Assembly (NCBI GenBank): GCA_022821545.1
Contig: JAJEDJ010000030.1
Location: 186,001-250,000 of the forward strand
Reading direction: 5' to 3'
DNA: 64,000 nt
Origin: Caldilineaceae bacterium
GTDB lineage: Bacteria; Chloroflexota; Anaerolineae; Caldilineales; Caldilineaceae
In this document: one piece after another, positions 25,728 through 35,800 of the stretch
Layout of the letters: every line of letters begins with the position of its first letter
Position numbering within the stretch: position 1 is the first letter of the stretch
Translations under genes and position numbers: made by a program
Notes under the pieces: generated by a model
What the model saw: the letters and a program-made list of their open reading frames with translations, nothing else
Database searches by the model: none
Told to the model about the DNA's origin: nothing

Positions 25728-26867
25728 ATGCGTTCACTGCCGCTGCGTTCCATCTGGCAGATTGTCAGTGAGATCAATCTTGCTGAAATTCAACGCGAGA
25801 TCGACGCGCCCGTACATCTGTTGATCGCAGCCGACGAGGAAGCAGACGCCGAGCAGGCGGCGCGCAGCCTCAGTTCACCCGGCGCCGACTTCGTCCATCC
25901 CTGGATCACGGTAACCGACAGCAGCGGCTCCGGCCTCCTCTCGCAAAGCACCGAAATTGCAAAGCGCTCGCCTGCAACCAGGTCCTCCGCCTCGCAGCCT
26001 TCCCGCTCCACTCCGAACTGCGCCCTGCTCGTATCGGCGCAGCCCGATCTCAGTGCGGACCTGCTCTCGCTCCAACAAGCGCTGAACGCTCAGTCGATCC
26101 CCTCCATCGTCGTTGTGGTCGGGACCGAAGCAAAACGTCCTGACAGCGCCATCGTTCGGCGGGGGGAACATGCGCGCGTCGCCATTGCGGACTGGTCCGA
26201 CGGGGCCGTTGCCAGGGTGGCAAACACATTGATACAGACGATTCCAGCCTCTCTGCGACTGCCTTTCGCCCGCCGCCTGCCTCCTCTGCGGCCGCCCGCC
26301 CTGCACATGCTTATCCAGGAGACCTCCCAGGTAAACGCCAGCTACTCATTCACGACGGGCCTGGGCGAAACTGTGCCGGGGCTGAACTTCGTACTCGGCG
26401 CCGGCGATGCCATCGTTCTCACCAAGAACCAGCTGATGATGGCATACAAGATCGCTCTCGTCTCGGGCAAGTCCGGCTCGCCCCAGCAGCTGTTGGGCGA
26501 GATCGTGGGCGTTCTCGGGGGCGGCTTTCTGTTTCGCCAGCTCGCCCGCCAAATGAGCGGGCTTATTCCGGTTTGGGGCATAGTGCCAAAGGTCGCCGTC
26601 TCCTACGCGGGCACGTGGGCGATCGGCAGGGCGGTTCTCGTGTGGGCGACCGAGGGACGAAAGATCACGCCTGAGCTCATGACGGGCCACTACCGCGAAG
26701 CGCTCGAACATGGGAGGCAGGCCGCCCAGCGCATCGTCGACAACGCCCGCCGGCCTCGCTCCCCCTCCAAGGGCAAGAAGCTCCCCGCCAGCAAGCAGGC
26801 CACCGCCTCGCGGCTCCTTCGTCGTGTAGGCAAACGTATCCCTCGCCTGCCCCCGCGCAAGGGCTGA
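25728..26867 (+). CDS. DUF697-like membrane-associated protein
   Basis: 379-residue protein of unknown function. The N-terminal ~200 residues look like a degenerate Rossmann or GTPase-like region (VHLLIAADEE, CALLVSAQPDL, IVVVVGTEAK) but carry no P-loop GxxxxGK[ST]. The C-terminal part (about 195-320) is hydrophobic and has the TGLGETVPGLNFVLGAGDAIVLTKNQ and GIVPKVAVSYAGTWAIGRAV segments typical of DUF697/YcjF-like proteins, followed by a very basic tail. It is 12 bp downstream of ltaE. The link to DUF697 is from pattern recognition only. Confidence 0.6.
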   Translation: MRSLPLRSIWQIVSEINLAEIQREIDAPVHLLIAADEEADAEQAARSLSSPGADFVHPWITVTDSSGSGLLSQSTEIAKRSPATRSSASQPSRSTPNCALLVSAQPDLSADLLSLQQALNAQSIPSIVVVVGTEAKRPDSAIVRRGEHARVAIADWSDGAVARVANTLIQTIPASLRLPFARRLPPLRPPALHMLIQETSQVNASYSFTTGLGETVPGLNFVLGAGDAIVLTKNQLMMAYKIALVSGKSGSPQQLLGEIVGVLGGGFLFRQLARQMSGLIPVWGIVPKVAVSYAGTWAIGRAVLVWATEGRKITPELMTGHYREALEHGRQAAQRIVDNARRPRSPSKGKKLPASKQATASRLLRRVGKRIPRLPPRKG

Positions 26868-26927
26868 GGACCCTGCGAATCCCGTCTTCGGCCGCCCCGC
26901 GTTCCAACCGTTTCCAACCGCTTTCAT

Positions 26928-26956
26928 TTGACAGGTGACCGCGGGCGTGGTATCCT
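26928..26956 (+). promoter_or_regulatory. promoter of tRNA-Asp
   Basis: Perfect TTGACA (26928-26933), 17-bp spacer, TATCCT (26951-26956). The predicted start is near 26963, about 20 nt before the mature tRNA. Confidence 0.75.
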
Positions 26957-26982
26957 TTCGTCACATGTCATGGTTTCCTGAT

Positions 26983-27055
26983 GGGGGCGTGGTGTAGCGG
27001 TTAGCATGTCGGCCTGTCAAGCCGGAGGTCGCGGGTTCAAATCCCGTCGCTCCCG
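26983..27055 (+). tRNA. tRNA-Asp (anticodon GTC)
   Basis: 73 nt with all four arms. The acceptor stem GGGGGCG (26983-26989) pairs with CGCTCCC (27048-27054) with one G-U, and the discriminator base is G. The anticodon arm TCGGC-CTGTCAA-GCCGG places GTC at positions 34-36. The T arm GCGGG-TTCAAAT-CCCGT is standard. CCA is not encoded. It has its own promoter and is convergent with fabI. Confidence 0.96.
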
Positions 27056-27174
27056 CCTCGGCGGAAAAGATGCCAAACCATAGGGAAATCGGGAGTTGAG
27101 TGTAACGGGGATCGCAGCGGCAGTACAAGCGCGATGACGCCGGTCCAGTTGCCGCAGTTCCTGAAGTCAGACAT

Positions 27175-27211
27175 GAAAAAACAGGTCAACCCACTGATGG
27201 GTTGACCTGTT
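27175..27211 (-). terminator. intrinsic terminator of fabI
   Basis: A 14-bp perfect stem (27180-27193 with 27198-27211) and a 4-nt loop. Read on the minus strand it is followed by a run of six T (27181-27176). It lies 28 bp beyond the fabI stop. Read on the plus strand it could also end the tRNA-Asp transcript, although the T-tract on that side is poor. Confidence 0.9.
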
Positions 27212-27238
27212 TGCATTTCAGCTCAGCTGCGCCGGACG

Positions 27239-28027
27239 CTACCCTTCCAAACTGTCCATGTCGGGGGCGCCCATGATATTGTATCCGCCGTCCACATAGA
27301 CAACCTCCCCGGTAACCTTCTGCGCCCAGTCACCCAGCAGGAACCGGGCCGCGTTTCCTACATCGGCCTGGGTTACATTCCCCATCGGCGCGACCGAGCC
27401 AACGTACCCAAGGCTCTTCCGGAAGCCGCTGACGCCCGCCGAGGCAAGCGTCTTGATTGGCCCGGCGCTGATGGCGTTGACCCGCACCTGTTCCTTACCC
27501 AAGTCCCAGGCCAGGTAGCGAATCGTCGCCTCCAGGGCAGCCTTTGCTACGCCCATAACATTGTAGTTGGGCGTCACCTTTTCGGCGCCGTAATAGGTCA
27601 TGGCCAGCATGCTGCCGCCCTGAGGCATTAGCGGCACCGCGCGCTTGGCCAGCGCCACCAGGCTGTAGCAACTGACGTCCAGGGCGACACGGAAGCCTTC
27701 ACGGCTCGTGTCGACGAAGCGGCCGCCCAAGTCCTCTCGAGGGGCGAATGCAATTGAGTGGACCAGAAAGTCGAGCCCGCCATAGTGGTCCCCAACCTTC
27801 GCGAACAGTTCGTCGATGGCCGCGTCATTGGTGACATCGCATTCCTCGATGAAGCTGCTTCCAACGCTTTCGGCCAAAGGCGTGACACGCTTCTGCAGAA
27901 AGTCGCCGGCATAGCTGAATCCCAGCTCCGCCCCTTCGTCCGCGAGCGCCTGCGCGATTCCCCAAGCAATCGAGTTCTTGTTCGCGACACCAAATACGAG
28001 ACCGCGTTTTCCGTCGAAAGTCCCCAT
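27239..28027 (-). CDS. fabI: enoyl-[acyl-carrier-protein] reductase (NADH)
   Basis: 262-residue short-chain dehydrogenase that carries out the last reduction of each fatty-acid elongation cycle. The nucleotide-binding start [14 protein letters not shown] is diagnostic of FabI, and the catalytic pair is Y155-x6-K162. The ATG at 28027 has AAGGAG 6 nt upstream; a GTG one codon earlier is too close to that site. The gene is single in its transcript, with a strong terminator. A 19-bp imperfect palindrome lies upstream at 28090-28108. Confidence 0.95.
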   Translation of the reverse strand: MGTFDGKRGLVFGVANKNSIAWGIAQALADEGAELGFSYAGDFLQKRVTPLAESVGSSFIEECDVTNDAAIDELFAKVGDHYGGLDFLVHSIAFAPREDLGGRFVDTSREGFRVALDVSCYSLVALAKRAVPLMPQGGSMLAMTYYGAEKVTPNYNVMGVAKAALEATIRYLAWDLGKEQVRVNAISAGPIKTLASAGVSGFRKSLGYVGSVAPMGNVTQADVGNAARFLLGDWAQKVTGEVVYVDGGYNIMGAPDMDSLEG

Positions 28028-28089
28028 CACTTACTCCTTACGTTAATTCAAAACTGAGGATCACTAGAGATCGTAGCACGGTGCAGGCC

Positions 28090-28108
28090 CTGAGTTCAGG
28101 AACCTCAG
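28090..28108. promoter_or_regulatory. imperfect palindrome upstream of fabI
   Basis: CTGAGTTC-AG-GAACCTCAG: the two arms match except for one extra base. It lies 63 bp upstream of the fabI ATG. It may be an operator or just a small hairpin; fatty-acid genes in other bacteria are often controlled by palindrome-binding repressors such as FapR or FabT, but this site does not match a known consensus. Confidence 0.3.
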
Positions 28109-28247
28109 CTTTCTGTTCGAACTACGAAGTTGAAAATTGCGATCGCAGAATTTCGGAAGAACGGCTCTGCGACCGCTCGAAATGCTGGAATGGCAGCGAA
28201 CTTTGTGAAAAATGTAGAAAAGAGTGGAAAATTCGTAGAATTCCCCC

Positions 28248-28276
28248 TTTACAAGCAAACAAAAGCATGCTATAAT
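28248..28276 (+). promoter_or_regulatory. strong orphan plus-strand promoter facing the 3' end of tyrS
   Basis: TTTACA (28248-28253), 17-bp spacer, perfect TATAAT (28271-28276). No plus-strand protein gene lies downstream until after tyrS and the dehydratase, so it must make a non-coding or antisense transcript. Confidence 0.65.
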
Positions 28277-28282
28277 AATCCC

Positions 28283-28400
28283 ATAGGGACCGAGTTGTCA
28301 CGTTGTGGTTGGAAGCCACTATCGGGGGAAGCGTGGCATCCGGTTCCTTGTTTTATTGGTGCCGCAAAAGCGCTCCCCCTTCCCGGGGAATCCTGCGACG
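28283..28400 (+). ncRNA. candidate structured small RNA between fabI and tyrS
   Basis: The gap 28028-28400 holds no protein gene. Downstream of the orphan promoter the RNA can fold into a CCGA/TCGG stem enclosing a GTGGT/GCCAC hairpin, then a second arm GGGG-A-AGCG pairing with CGCT-CCCC that encloses GGCA-CC/GG-TGCC around a T-rich loop. No known family (6S, SRP RNA, tmRNA, RNase P) was recognised. The 3' end is not defined, and the transcript would run into tyrS in antisense. An alternative is that the folds belong to the tyrS 3' region on the other strand. Confidence 0.3.
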
Positions 28401-29639
28401 CTATTCGTTGGAAACGACCCGCAGGAACCGCTTCTTCCCAACCTGCAGAACGCTCTCCCCGCCATTCGGCGCAACAGACGTCAGCACACCATCCGAGACC
28501 GCTTCCCCGTTGAGCCGCACGCCTCCCTGCTGAATCAGACGCCGAGCCTCACCCTTGCTTCGCACGAGTCCCGACGCGCTCATCAAGTCGAGCAGATTCA
28601 TCTCTTCAGATAACGTGAACCGGGGAGCGTCGCTTGGCGCCGCCCCTGTGTGCATGCGCACAGCGTCCACGGCCGCCTGCTCCGCCCTTTTCGCACCATG
28701 AAAGATGCTGACAATTTCTTTCGCCAGCGCCCGTTTGGCCGCCTGCGGCTCCAACTCTCCCCTCTCCAACTGCGTCATCATGCCGTCAATCTCTTCCTGG
28801 CTCCAGCGGGTCACCAGCTCGGCGAAGTTCTGGAACGTGTGGTCCGGGAGGTTCAAGACTTTGGTAAAGATCACGCCCGGGGCCTCGTCTATGCCGATAT
28901 GATTTCCGGTCGACTTGCTCATCCGCGCATGGCCGTCCGTACCCACCAGAATTGGAAAGGTCAACACAACCTGGGGCCGCATTCCCCGTGCGTTCATCAG
29001 TGTGCGCCCAGCCATCAGGTTGAACAGCTGGTCCGTACCGCCGATCTGCACATCGGTATCCAGCATGATCGCATCATAGCCCTGCATGAGCGCGTAAAAG
29101 AACTCGTGCAGCCAGATTGGTTCGCCCTTGTCGTGCCGCTTGCTGAAGTTATCCCTGGCAAGGAACTGTTGAACAGTGAAATGACTGGCCAGCCGGATGA
29201 CACCGCCAAAGTCCAGCTCCCCCAACCACTTGTGATTGTAGTCGATGACCGTCTTCTCCCTGTCCAGCACTCTGTGCGCCTGCTGCGTGAATCCACGCGC
29301 ATTCTCCAATGCCTCTTCCAGGCTCTGTTGCGTCCGGGCGCTTTCCTTGTCACTTGGGTCGCCAATCGTGCCCGTAAAGGTGCCGATCAGAAATATCACC
29401 GTGTGGCCCAGTTCTTGAAACTGCCTCAGCTTTCGCAGGGGGACGGTATGGCCCAGGTGGAGGTCGCTGGATGTGGGATCGAAGCCGCAATAGACGCGCA
29501 GCGGGCGGCCGTCTTTTCGGCTCCCTTCAATTCTCAGACGCAGTTCCGCCTCCATATTGGTTCGGGTCCGGTCGTCGCCAAACTCGACGCCCCGCATCAG
29601 AATAGCCATCTGCTCATCTACCGGCGGAAATTCAGACAT
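28401..29639 (-). CDS. tyrS: tyrosine-tRNA ligase
   Basis: 412-residue class-I aminoacyl-tRNA synthetase. H61-L-G-H64 and the KMSKS-equivalent A-R-M-S-K-S near residue 240 are present, with [10 protein letters not shown] between them. The C-terminal S4 RNA-binding domain (about 345-410, [31 protein letters not shown]) is complete. It is of the TyrS type with HLGH rather than HIGH. GGAGG lies about 9 nt before the ATG. No T-box leader is seen in the 91-bp gap upstream. Confidence 0.95.
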   Translation of the reverse strand: MSEFPPVDEQMAILMRGVEFGDDRTRTNMEAELRLRIEGSRKDGRPLRVYCGFDPTSSDLHLGHTVPLRKLRQFQELGHTVIFLIGTFTGTIGDPSDKESARTQQSLEEALENARGFTQQAHRVLDREKTVIDYNHKWLGELDFGGVIRLASHFTVQQFLARDNFSKRHDKGEPIWLHEFFYALMQGYDAIMLDTDVQIGGTDQLFNLMAGRTLMNARGMRPQVVLTFPILVGTDGHARMSKSTGNHIGIDEAPGVIFTKVLNLPDHTFQNFAELVTRWSQEEIDGMMTQLERGELEPQAAKRALAKEIVSIFHGAKRAEQAAVDAVRMHTGAAPSDAPRFTLSEEMNLLDLMSASGLVRSKGEARRLIQQGGVRLNGEAVSDGVLTSVAPNGGESVLQVGKKRFLRVVSNE

Positions 29640-29730
29640 CTTCCCAATCCTCCAATCTGCGGCTGGAATTCAAAACGCTACGTACAACGGGCGACACCGA
29701 GGGTAGCGGTCCGCGGGGCAACGCGGCGGG

Positions 29731-31467
29731 TCAAAACTTGGGTTGCGCAACTGTCTCCACAGGATCGCGGCCCAGCAGGAAGTCGAAGTCCATTCCTTCC
29801 GGCGCCTGCATAACGTGGTCCAGGAACAGTCTGCCATAACCGCGTCGATAGGCCGGCTGCGGCCGTTGCCATTCAGCGCGCCGCCTGTTCAACTCTTCCT
29901 GATCCACCCGCAGTTCAAGCCGCCTGCCGGGCACATCCAACTCGATCACGTCCCCTGTGCGCGCCAGCGACAGCGGACCGCCTACCGCAGACTCGGGCGC
30001 AACATGCAATACGATCGTGCCGAATGCCGTCCCGCTCATCCTCGCGTCAGAGATACGCACCATATCGCGTACGCCCTGTTTTAGCAACTTTTTGGGGATC
30101 GGCAGGTTTCCCACCTCCGGCATGCCGGGCCCTCCTACCGGACCCGCATTCTGCAGAATCAGTACGTCTTCAGGGTTGACGTCCAGCGCGGGGTCGTCGA
30201 TTCTCGCCTGCAGATCTGCGATGCCGTGAAATACGACGGCGCGTCCACGGTGCTGCAAGAGGCCCGGAGAGGCGGCCGCATGCTTGATCACCGCCCCGGA
30301 CGGCGCCAGGTTTCCCCGCAATATCGCAAGGCCGCCCTCAGATTTCAGCGGCTTGTCGGGTGAAGCGATGACGTCGGTGTCGACGACGTTGCTGTGCGCC
30401 ACGTTTTCCGCAACAGTCCGGCCCGTGACGGTTGGTTGGTCGCCGTGAAGCAGAGGCAGGAGCTGCCGCATAATCGCCGGCACGCCCCCCGCATAGAAGA
30501 AGTCCTCCATCTGAAACGAACCGGCAGGACGTATATTCGCCAGCAAGGGGGTCCGCCGGCTGATCGAATCGAACAGGTCCAGCGGCAGATCGATTCCAAG
30601 CCGGCCAGCCAGCGCCGGCAGATGCACAACGGCGTTCGTGCTTCCTCCCAGGGCGCACAGGAGCGTGATCGCATTTTCCATCGCCTGACGAGTTAGAACA
30701 CGCGATGGGCGCAGCCCCTCCGCCGCCATCGCCACAATGCGGCGGCCGGCCTTCTCAGCCAGAAGAATGCGCCGCGAGTCTGCCGCCGGGATCGCCCCGT
30801 TTCCCGGTAGAGCGATGCCCAGCGCCTCGGTCAGCGAGTTCATTGTCGAAGCAGTGCCCATAACCATGCAGTGGCCCCTGCTTCGCACCAGGTTTTCTTC
30901 GACCTCCGCATACTCCTCTTCGCTGAGATTGCCCGCCCGGTATTCGGTGGTCAGCCTGCGGCAATCTGTACACGCCCCCAGTGTCTGACCGCGCCAGTGT
31001 CCGTTCAGCATCGGTCCGCCGGAGACGAGAATCGCAGGCAGGTCGGCGCTCGCTGCGCCCATCAGCGCGGCCGGAGTCGTCTTGTCGCAGCCGCACAGCA
31101 CAACCACGCCGTCCATCGGATTGCCGCGTATCATCTCCTCGGTGTCCATGGCGGCCAGATTGCGCCACAGCATCGAAGTCGGCGTCAGGTAGATCTCACC
31201 CAGACTGATCGTCGGAAACTCAAGTGGAAAACCGCCGGCCTGCCAGACACCCCGCTTGACCGCCTCTACCAGCTCGGGAAAGTGGGCGTGACAGTTGTTC
31301 ATTTCGCTGTACGTGTTCAATATCCCAATCAGTGGACGGTTCATGTCCGCCCTGTCGAAGCCGAGGGAGCGGGTGAACGCGCGGTGCATCAATCCTGCCG
31401 CATCCGGTTCATTGAAAAAGGAGCGGCCCCGGGCCTCGTCCGTACTCTCTTTCCGATTCTCAGTCAC
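29731..31467 (-). CDS. IlvD/EDD-family dehydratase (dihydroxy-acid or sugar-acid dehydratase)
   Basis: 578-residue iron-sulfur dehydratase. Likely cluster cysteines lie in NNCHAHFPE, V-L-C-G-C-D-K-T and L-G-A-C-T-D-C. The family motif KSEGGLAILRGNLAP-like region and the C-terminal R-M-S-G-T-A-F-G-T-I are present. The start is a GTG at 31467 with GGAGG 5 nt upstream; a TTG 42 bp earlier is possible. A long G-P-G-M-P-E run supports the family but does not separate IlvD from arabonate or xylonate dehydratases. No other branched-chain gene is nearby, so a sugar-acid substrate is at least as likely. Confidence 0.85.
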   Translation of the reverse strand: MTENRKESTDEARGRSFFNEPDAAGLMHRAFTRSLGFDRADMNRPLIGILNTYSEMNNCHAHFPELVEAVKRGVWQAGGFPLEFPTISLGEIYLTPTSMLWRNLAAMDTEEMIRGNPMDGVVVLCGCDKTTPAALMGAASADLPAILVSGGPMLNGHWRGQTLGACTDCRRLTTEYRAGNLSEEEYAEVEENLVRSRGHCMVMGTASTMNSLTEALGIALPGNGAIPAADSRRILLAEKAGRRIVAMAAEGLRPSRVLTRQAMENAITLLCALGGSTNAVVHLPALAGRLGIDLPLDLFDSISRRTPLLANIRPAGSFQMEDFFYAGGVPAIMRQLLPLLHGDQPTVTGRTVAENVAHSNVVDTDVIASPDKPLKSEGGLAILRGNLAPSGAVIKHAAASPGLLQHRGRAVVFHGIADLQARIDDPALDVNPEDVLILQNAGPVGGPGMPEVGNLPIPKKLLKQGVRDMVRISDARMSGTAFGTIVLHVAPESAVGGPLSLARTGDVIELDVPGRRLELRVDQEELNRRRAEWQRPQPAYRRGYGRLFLDHVMQAPEGMDFDFLLGRDPVETVAQPKF

Positions 31468-31530
31468 AATCCCTCCAAGTGCGGCAGTCCGTCTTCCCCC
31501 GCGCTCCAAACTTCAGCCTGCACATTCCTG

Positions 31531-32841
31531 TCAAGGCGAAATCTGCAAGCGGTAGACGCTGCCATTCTCGCTATCGACAACCAAAAGGCTGCCCGGTTCG
31601 CCTGCCGTGATTCCGACAAGCTTTTTCAATGGCCCGCCGCCCGGAAGGATCCAGGCTTCCAGGTCCTCGGCGTCGTCACCGGAGATCCTCATGACACCGC
31701 CCTGCTCCGGTTGCGTGACGTAAAGTGTGCCTTCGCCGTCAAGCGCCAAGTGGGGCCCGTCCATGCTGTTGGCAACGACGAGAGGCCACAGGTTCAGCAG
31801 CTCTCCCGTCCCGGAGAAGCGCAGCACGGAAGTCATCTCCGCCGTGGAAACAAAGACTGAGCCGTCGGGGTGTGAGGCAACATCGACCGGCTGCAGATCG
31901 GCGCCTTCGAAGGCGGTCGGAATCCGAAGCAACTCCCTTCCCGCAGAGTCGAACGCGGCCACAGCCAGCGCAGGCGTCATGGCCAGCCAAATGCGGCCCT
32001 CGCCGTCAACATCGAGTCCCCTGCTTCTGTCCGCCGCGCTGGCGGGAACGGGAAGGACCTCGGCAAACGCCCCGTCAGGCCGGTGTACGCTCACCTGCCC
32101 GCCATCCCCGGCGTCCAGGACGTAGATATTTCCCGCCGCGTCTGCGGCGACGTCGACCGGCTCGACAAAGCGCCGGCCCGCGTGGAGCACCTCGGCGATC
32201 TGCTCTCCTTGGCTGTCCAGGACAAACAGCGCCCCTTGATCGGAATCGACAACGTAGATGTTGCCATTCGAAGTGGTCACGCCTCGCGGCCGCACGAAAC
32301 CGCCGCTGACAATCTCGAAGTCGGTGGTCTTCGCTTGACCCGTAAAGGGGGTGATGATTTCCAGGGGCAAGGTCAGGCTCGGCGCGACTTCGGGAGCGGC
32401 TTCGACACTCTCATTCTGCAAGGAGGCAGGCGCCTGCGAATCCTCCCTCCTGAAATTGTCTCTGGCTATGGCGGCAGCCAGGACCACCAGCAATAGCAAG
32501 GGACTGCCGCTCCAGAGGACGAGAGTCCGGAAACTGCCCCCTACCTTCTCTCGCAGTGATCTGCCTGGGCCGTCAGGTTTCCCGTACGGCTCCGCGTGGT
32601 CTGCGCCTTCCGGCAGCTCCCTGCCGGCTTCACCGGCTTCTTCCGCGCCCAGCCGGTTCTCATCATGCCCGTGCTCTTCGCCCGGATCGCGGGGCGTAAG
32701 CAGCGCCCGGCCGTCAGTATCAGAGTTGGCAACCGCGTCGCCGGGGGCCAGGGACCAGCCGCACTGGTCACAGAACCTGGCCCCACGTCTGGGTGAAGAT
32801 CTGCAATTGGGGCAGACTACGACCGGCACTTCCTGCGACAT
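31531..32841 (-). CDS. zinc-ribbon, single-pass membrane protein with NHL-type propeller
   Basis: 436-residue protein. The N-terminus has two Cys pairs (C-P-N-C ... C-D-Q-C) forming a zinc ribbon. Next come an acidic linker, one membrane helix (about 105-125) and a C-terminal NHL-like beta-propeller (about 165-436) with repeated R-P-R-G-V, V-E-P-V-D-V-A and D-x-x-G-N-I-Y-V-x-D units. The ribbon should be cytoplasmic and the propeller external. The ATG at 32841 is preferred over a TTG at 32859. It is the last gene of the membrane glycosyltransferase operon, 26 bp after the NHL-bearing Agl23-like gene. Confidence 0.72.
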   Translation of the reverse strand: MSQEVPVVVCPNCRSSPRRGARFCDQCGWSLAPGDAVANSDTDGRALLTPRDPGEEHGHDENRLGAEEAGEAGRELPEGADHAEPYGKPDGPGRSLREKVGGSFRTLVLWSGSPLLLLVVLAAAIARDNFRREDSQAPASLQNESVEAAPEVAPSLTLPLEIITPFTGQAKTTDFEIVSGGFVRPRGVTTSNGNIYVVDSDQGALFVLDSQGEQIAEVLHAGRRFVEPVDVAADAAGNIYVLDAGDGGQVSVHRPDGAFAEVLPVPASAADRSRGLDVDGEGRIWLAMTPALAVAAFDSAGRELLRIPTAFEGADLQPVDVASHPDGSVFVSTAEMTSVLRFSGTGELLNLWPLVVANSMDGPHLALDGEGTLYVTQPEQGGVMRISGDDAEDLEAWILPGGGPLKKLVGITAGEPGSLLVVDSENGSVYRLQISP

Positions 32842-32867
32842 TGACTTGCCAGGCCTCAAAGGATGCT

Positions 32868-35800
32868 TTATCTCTCAAAAATGAGTATCCGGTGATTGTC
32901 CGCGTCGGCAACCAGAATCTCACCGGACAACGGATCGACCGCAATGCCTGTCGGCTTGGCAAAGTTGCTGAGACCGCCGCCATATCTCCCGAAACTGGAC
33001 TGGACTACGCCGCCGGAGGAGAGCACGTAGACCTGGGCAAACTGAGGGTCGGTAGCATAGACCGTTCCGTCGGCCGCAGCTGCGATGTACGGCTTGTCCC
33101 ATATGTCCTGGCTCTCCCAGGTAGGAATGAGCCATTCGAATAGGGGAACCAGCTCGGACGAAAGCACCTGTATCCGGCGGTTCCAGGCGTCGCTGACCAA
33201 TACGTTTCCCGTCGGCGGATGGATGGCGACGTCGACAGGTTCCTCAAAGTGCCCGAGTATGATGCCTCCCCCGCCGACCTGCCGAATGAACTCTCCCGCC
33301 GGCGAAAACTCGAGGATTCGCTTATTGCCAGTGTCAGCCACCAGAAGGTTGCCAGCTAGCGTTACTGCCAGTCCCCTGGGGCCAAAGAGAGAGTAAGGGT
33401 GTCTGTTTTCGTCAGTGATTGTATTGAAGGCCCCCCACTTTCGCAGGAAGTTTCCTTGGCTGTCAAATGACTGTATGCGCCCGTTCCAGGTGTCGGCGAC
33501 GAAGATCGTGCCGTCCGCACCAACCGCAATCCCCCAAGGCTCGCGAAACTGGCCGTCGCCCAGTTCACGAGGTCCGATCCCGTCAGGATCGATGCAGCCC
33601 TGGCTATCCTCCTCTTCCAGAAAACAGGTGCTGCCGAACGCGGCCCGGAAACTGCCGTCGGCGTTTAACACGACGACGCGATTATTGCCCGTATCAAGAA
33701 TGTAGCGCAGCCCGTCAGCCCCAATCGCAATTGAACGCGGATTGGCCAGAGGGAGAGTGTCGTAGAACCCGCTGTAAGCGGCGCTGGCGCTGCGTTCGAC
33801 CTCCTCATAGTTGAACGACTGCGACCTAAACGACCCTCCGCCAGCCGTGGGGACAACGTTCAAGTCCCACACGAGGTCGGCGATGTCCCGATGAATATAC
33901 AGGCGAAAATCATGTCGGTGCGGCCACTCCGTTAACGACCGGTCGGGATGGTCGCGGAAGAAGAAAATCTGCCACAGCCGGCTGCGCCGCTCAGGATCAC
34001 TGAAGGCCCCCCAAATCTGGCTGAAGGTCAGCCCTTTGTAGCCTTCCTCGGGCCACCAGACCAGTCTGTAGTTGCGGCTGACATAGTCGCGGCCGACGTA
34101 TGGCTCGACCTTGGCATAGTTCTTGCTCCCCACAAGAATGACGGGCGCGCTCATCGCCTCAGTAGTCGGGTTCGCGCCGTAAAAGATGTGGTTGGGATAG
34201 AAGCGCATGTACCAGGTCATCGGCCAGGCAACGTCATCATCATATGAGACTTGAATCTCGCGCTCCCCTACCGTGCGTTCGCTGATCGTTTCAATCTCCT
34301 GCAGAGCCCGTTTCACGTCCGGCGACGCATGGGCGTAGACAAGGTATTCGGTTGCCATGTCATAGTTGACGTAAGTGAGCAGGTAGGAAAATCGTACCGT
34401 GAGCAGAAAGAGGATGGTGAAAGCAGTCAACGCCGTCAGCCGCAATGTCAACCGCCAGCCCGACCGCAAGAAGGCGAAATAGGCAAAATAGAACAGGGCG
34501 CCCATCAGGCCGAGTGCGAGAATGAAGCGCACGCTCTGCGAAAGCGCGTCCAGATCGCGGCCGCCGGTAGGGACCGAGCCGGCCAGCGTTGCCAGTACGA
34601 ACAGCAGCGCCGGCAGCAGCGCCAGCAGCCACCAACCTTGCGTGTCACGAACCTTTTTCCAGTCGATCCGATGAAGAACCTGCGCGCCCCACCAACCTCC
34701 AAAGATGGCCATCGGCTGGGTCATGTGAGTCATTAACCAGGGCATCTTCTCGCCCGCGTAGGAATAGGACAACCACGCCCCCACGACCCACCAGGCCAGA
34801 AAGAGTTCAAAATACGGCCTCACGAAGGAGCTGCCCTGCCCTGATTCAGACATCGAAGGCGCACTGTCCTCTCCGCCGCCATCCTCTCCGCCACCATCCT
34901 CTGTCCTGGCCGATACGGGCTCCTCACCGGTCGGAGCGCGCCAACTGCCGGTTAGCAGACTATCTACGAGCAGTGTCAATTTTTCCCAGTTGAGAGTGAT
35001 TCGCAATCGATGCAGGAGCAGCGTCAAACCTCCCAGGCTGAGAAAGAGAGGCAGGAACTCATAGAGCAGAGTCTGCATTATATAGTAGTACCACGGCTGG
35101 CCCCCTCGCCTGACCTCCTGTTGGTCCAGCCAGTACCCGAGGCTGCCAACCACCCCGGTCGCCAATCCATCAACTGGATTTGTGAAAAAAGTCGTGAACA
35201 GCAGGATCTCAATCGCCCAGAACAGCGCCATGAACGTTGCCCAGTTGCCAAAGGTGATTCTGCGCTCCTGCCTATCGCTGTCGCGCGACTGGACGCCATT
35301 CCCGTTCCTCCAGTCAGGACTGAACCACCAGAAAGCAATTGCTGCGCTAAGACCGGTCATCAGCAGTACCAGGAACGCCGACCTGGCAAGGTCCTGGCCC
35401 GTACTGTACGCTAGCGCATCCCAACCCAGGAGGATGTGACCCAGCGGCGCAGCAAACGGCAAGACAAGCGTCAGGAGGAGAACGGCAATATCGGCGAATG
35501 AACTGTCTTGGAGCCGCTCTTTCCCAGTCCGCCAACGCCAGAGCGCGGCCCCCACCATGAACATACCGAAAATCGTTCCCGACATGAACTGGTTTTCTTT
35601 AGCCGCAAATCCGAGAGCCATTGCGGTCACGGTTAGAAAGAGCCACTTGATTTTGCGGTCTTCAACATAGCGAAACATGAAATATATCCAGAACATCGAG
35701 AATAAGACGATGTAGATATCGTTTCGTATGTAGCGGCTGTGAAAAAGGATGCTGGGACTGAACAGGAAGATCAGTGCCGTCACGAGCGCGCCGGTGCGTC

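Noticed and set aside
28300..28350. Resemblance to a cobalamin riboswitch (GCCACT followed by GGGAAG)
   Set aside because: Only two short words match; the rest of the consensus and a downstream plus-strand gene are missing.
29640..29730. T-box leader before tyrS
   Set aside because: The gap is only 91 bp and has no T-box word or terminator hairpin.
28650..29813. 387-codon plus-strand frame
   Set aside because: Antisense to tyrS, which is complete with HLGH, MSKS and S4 regions.
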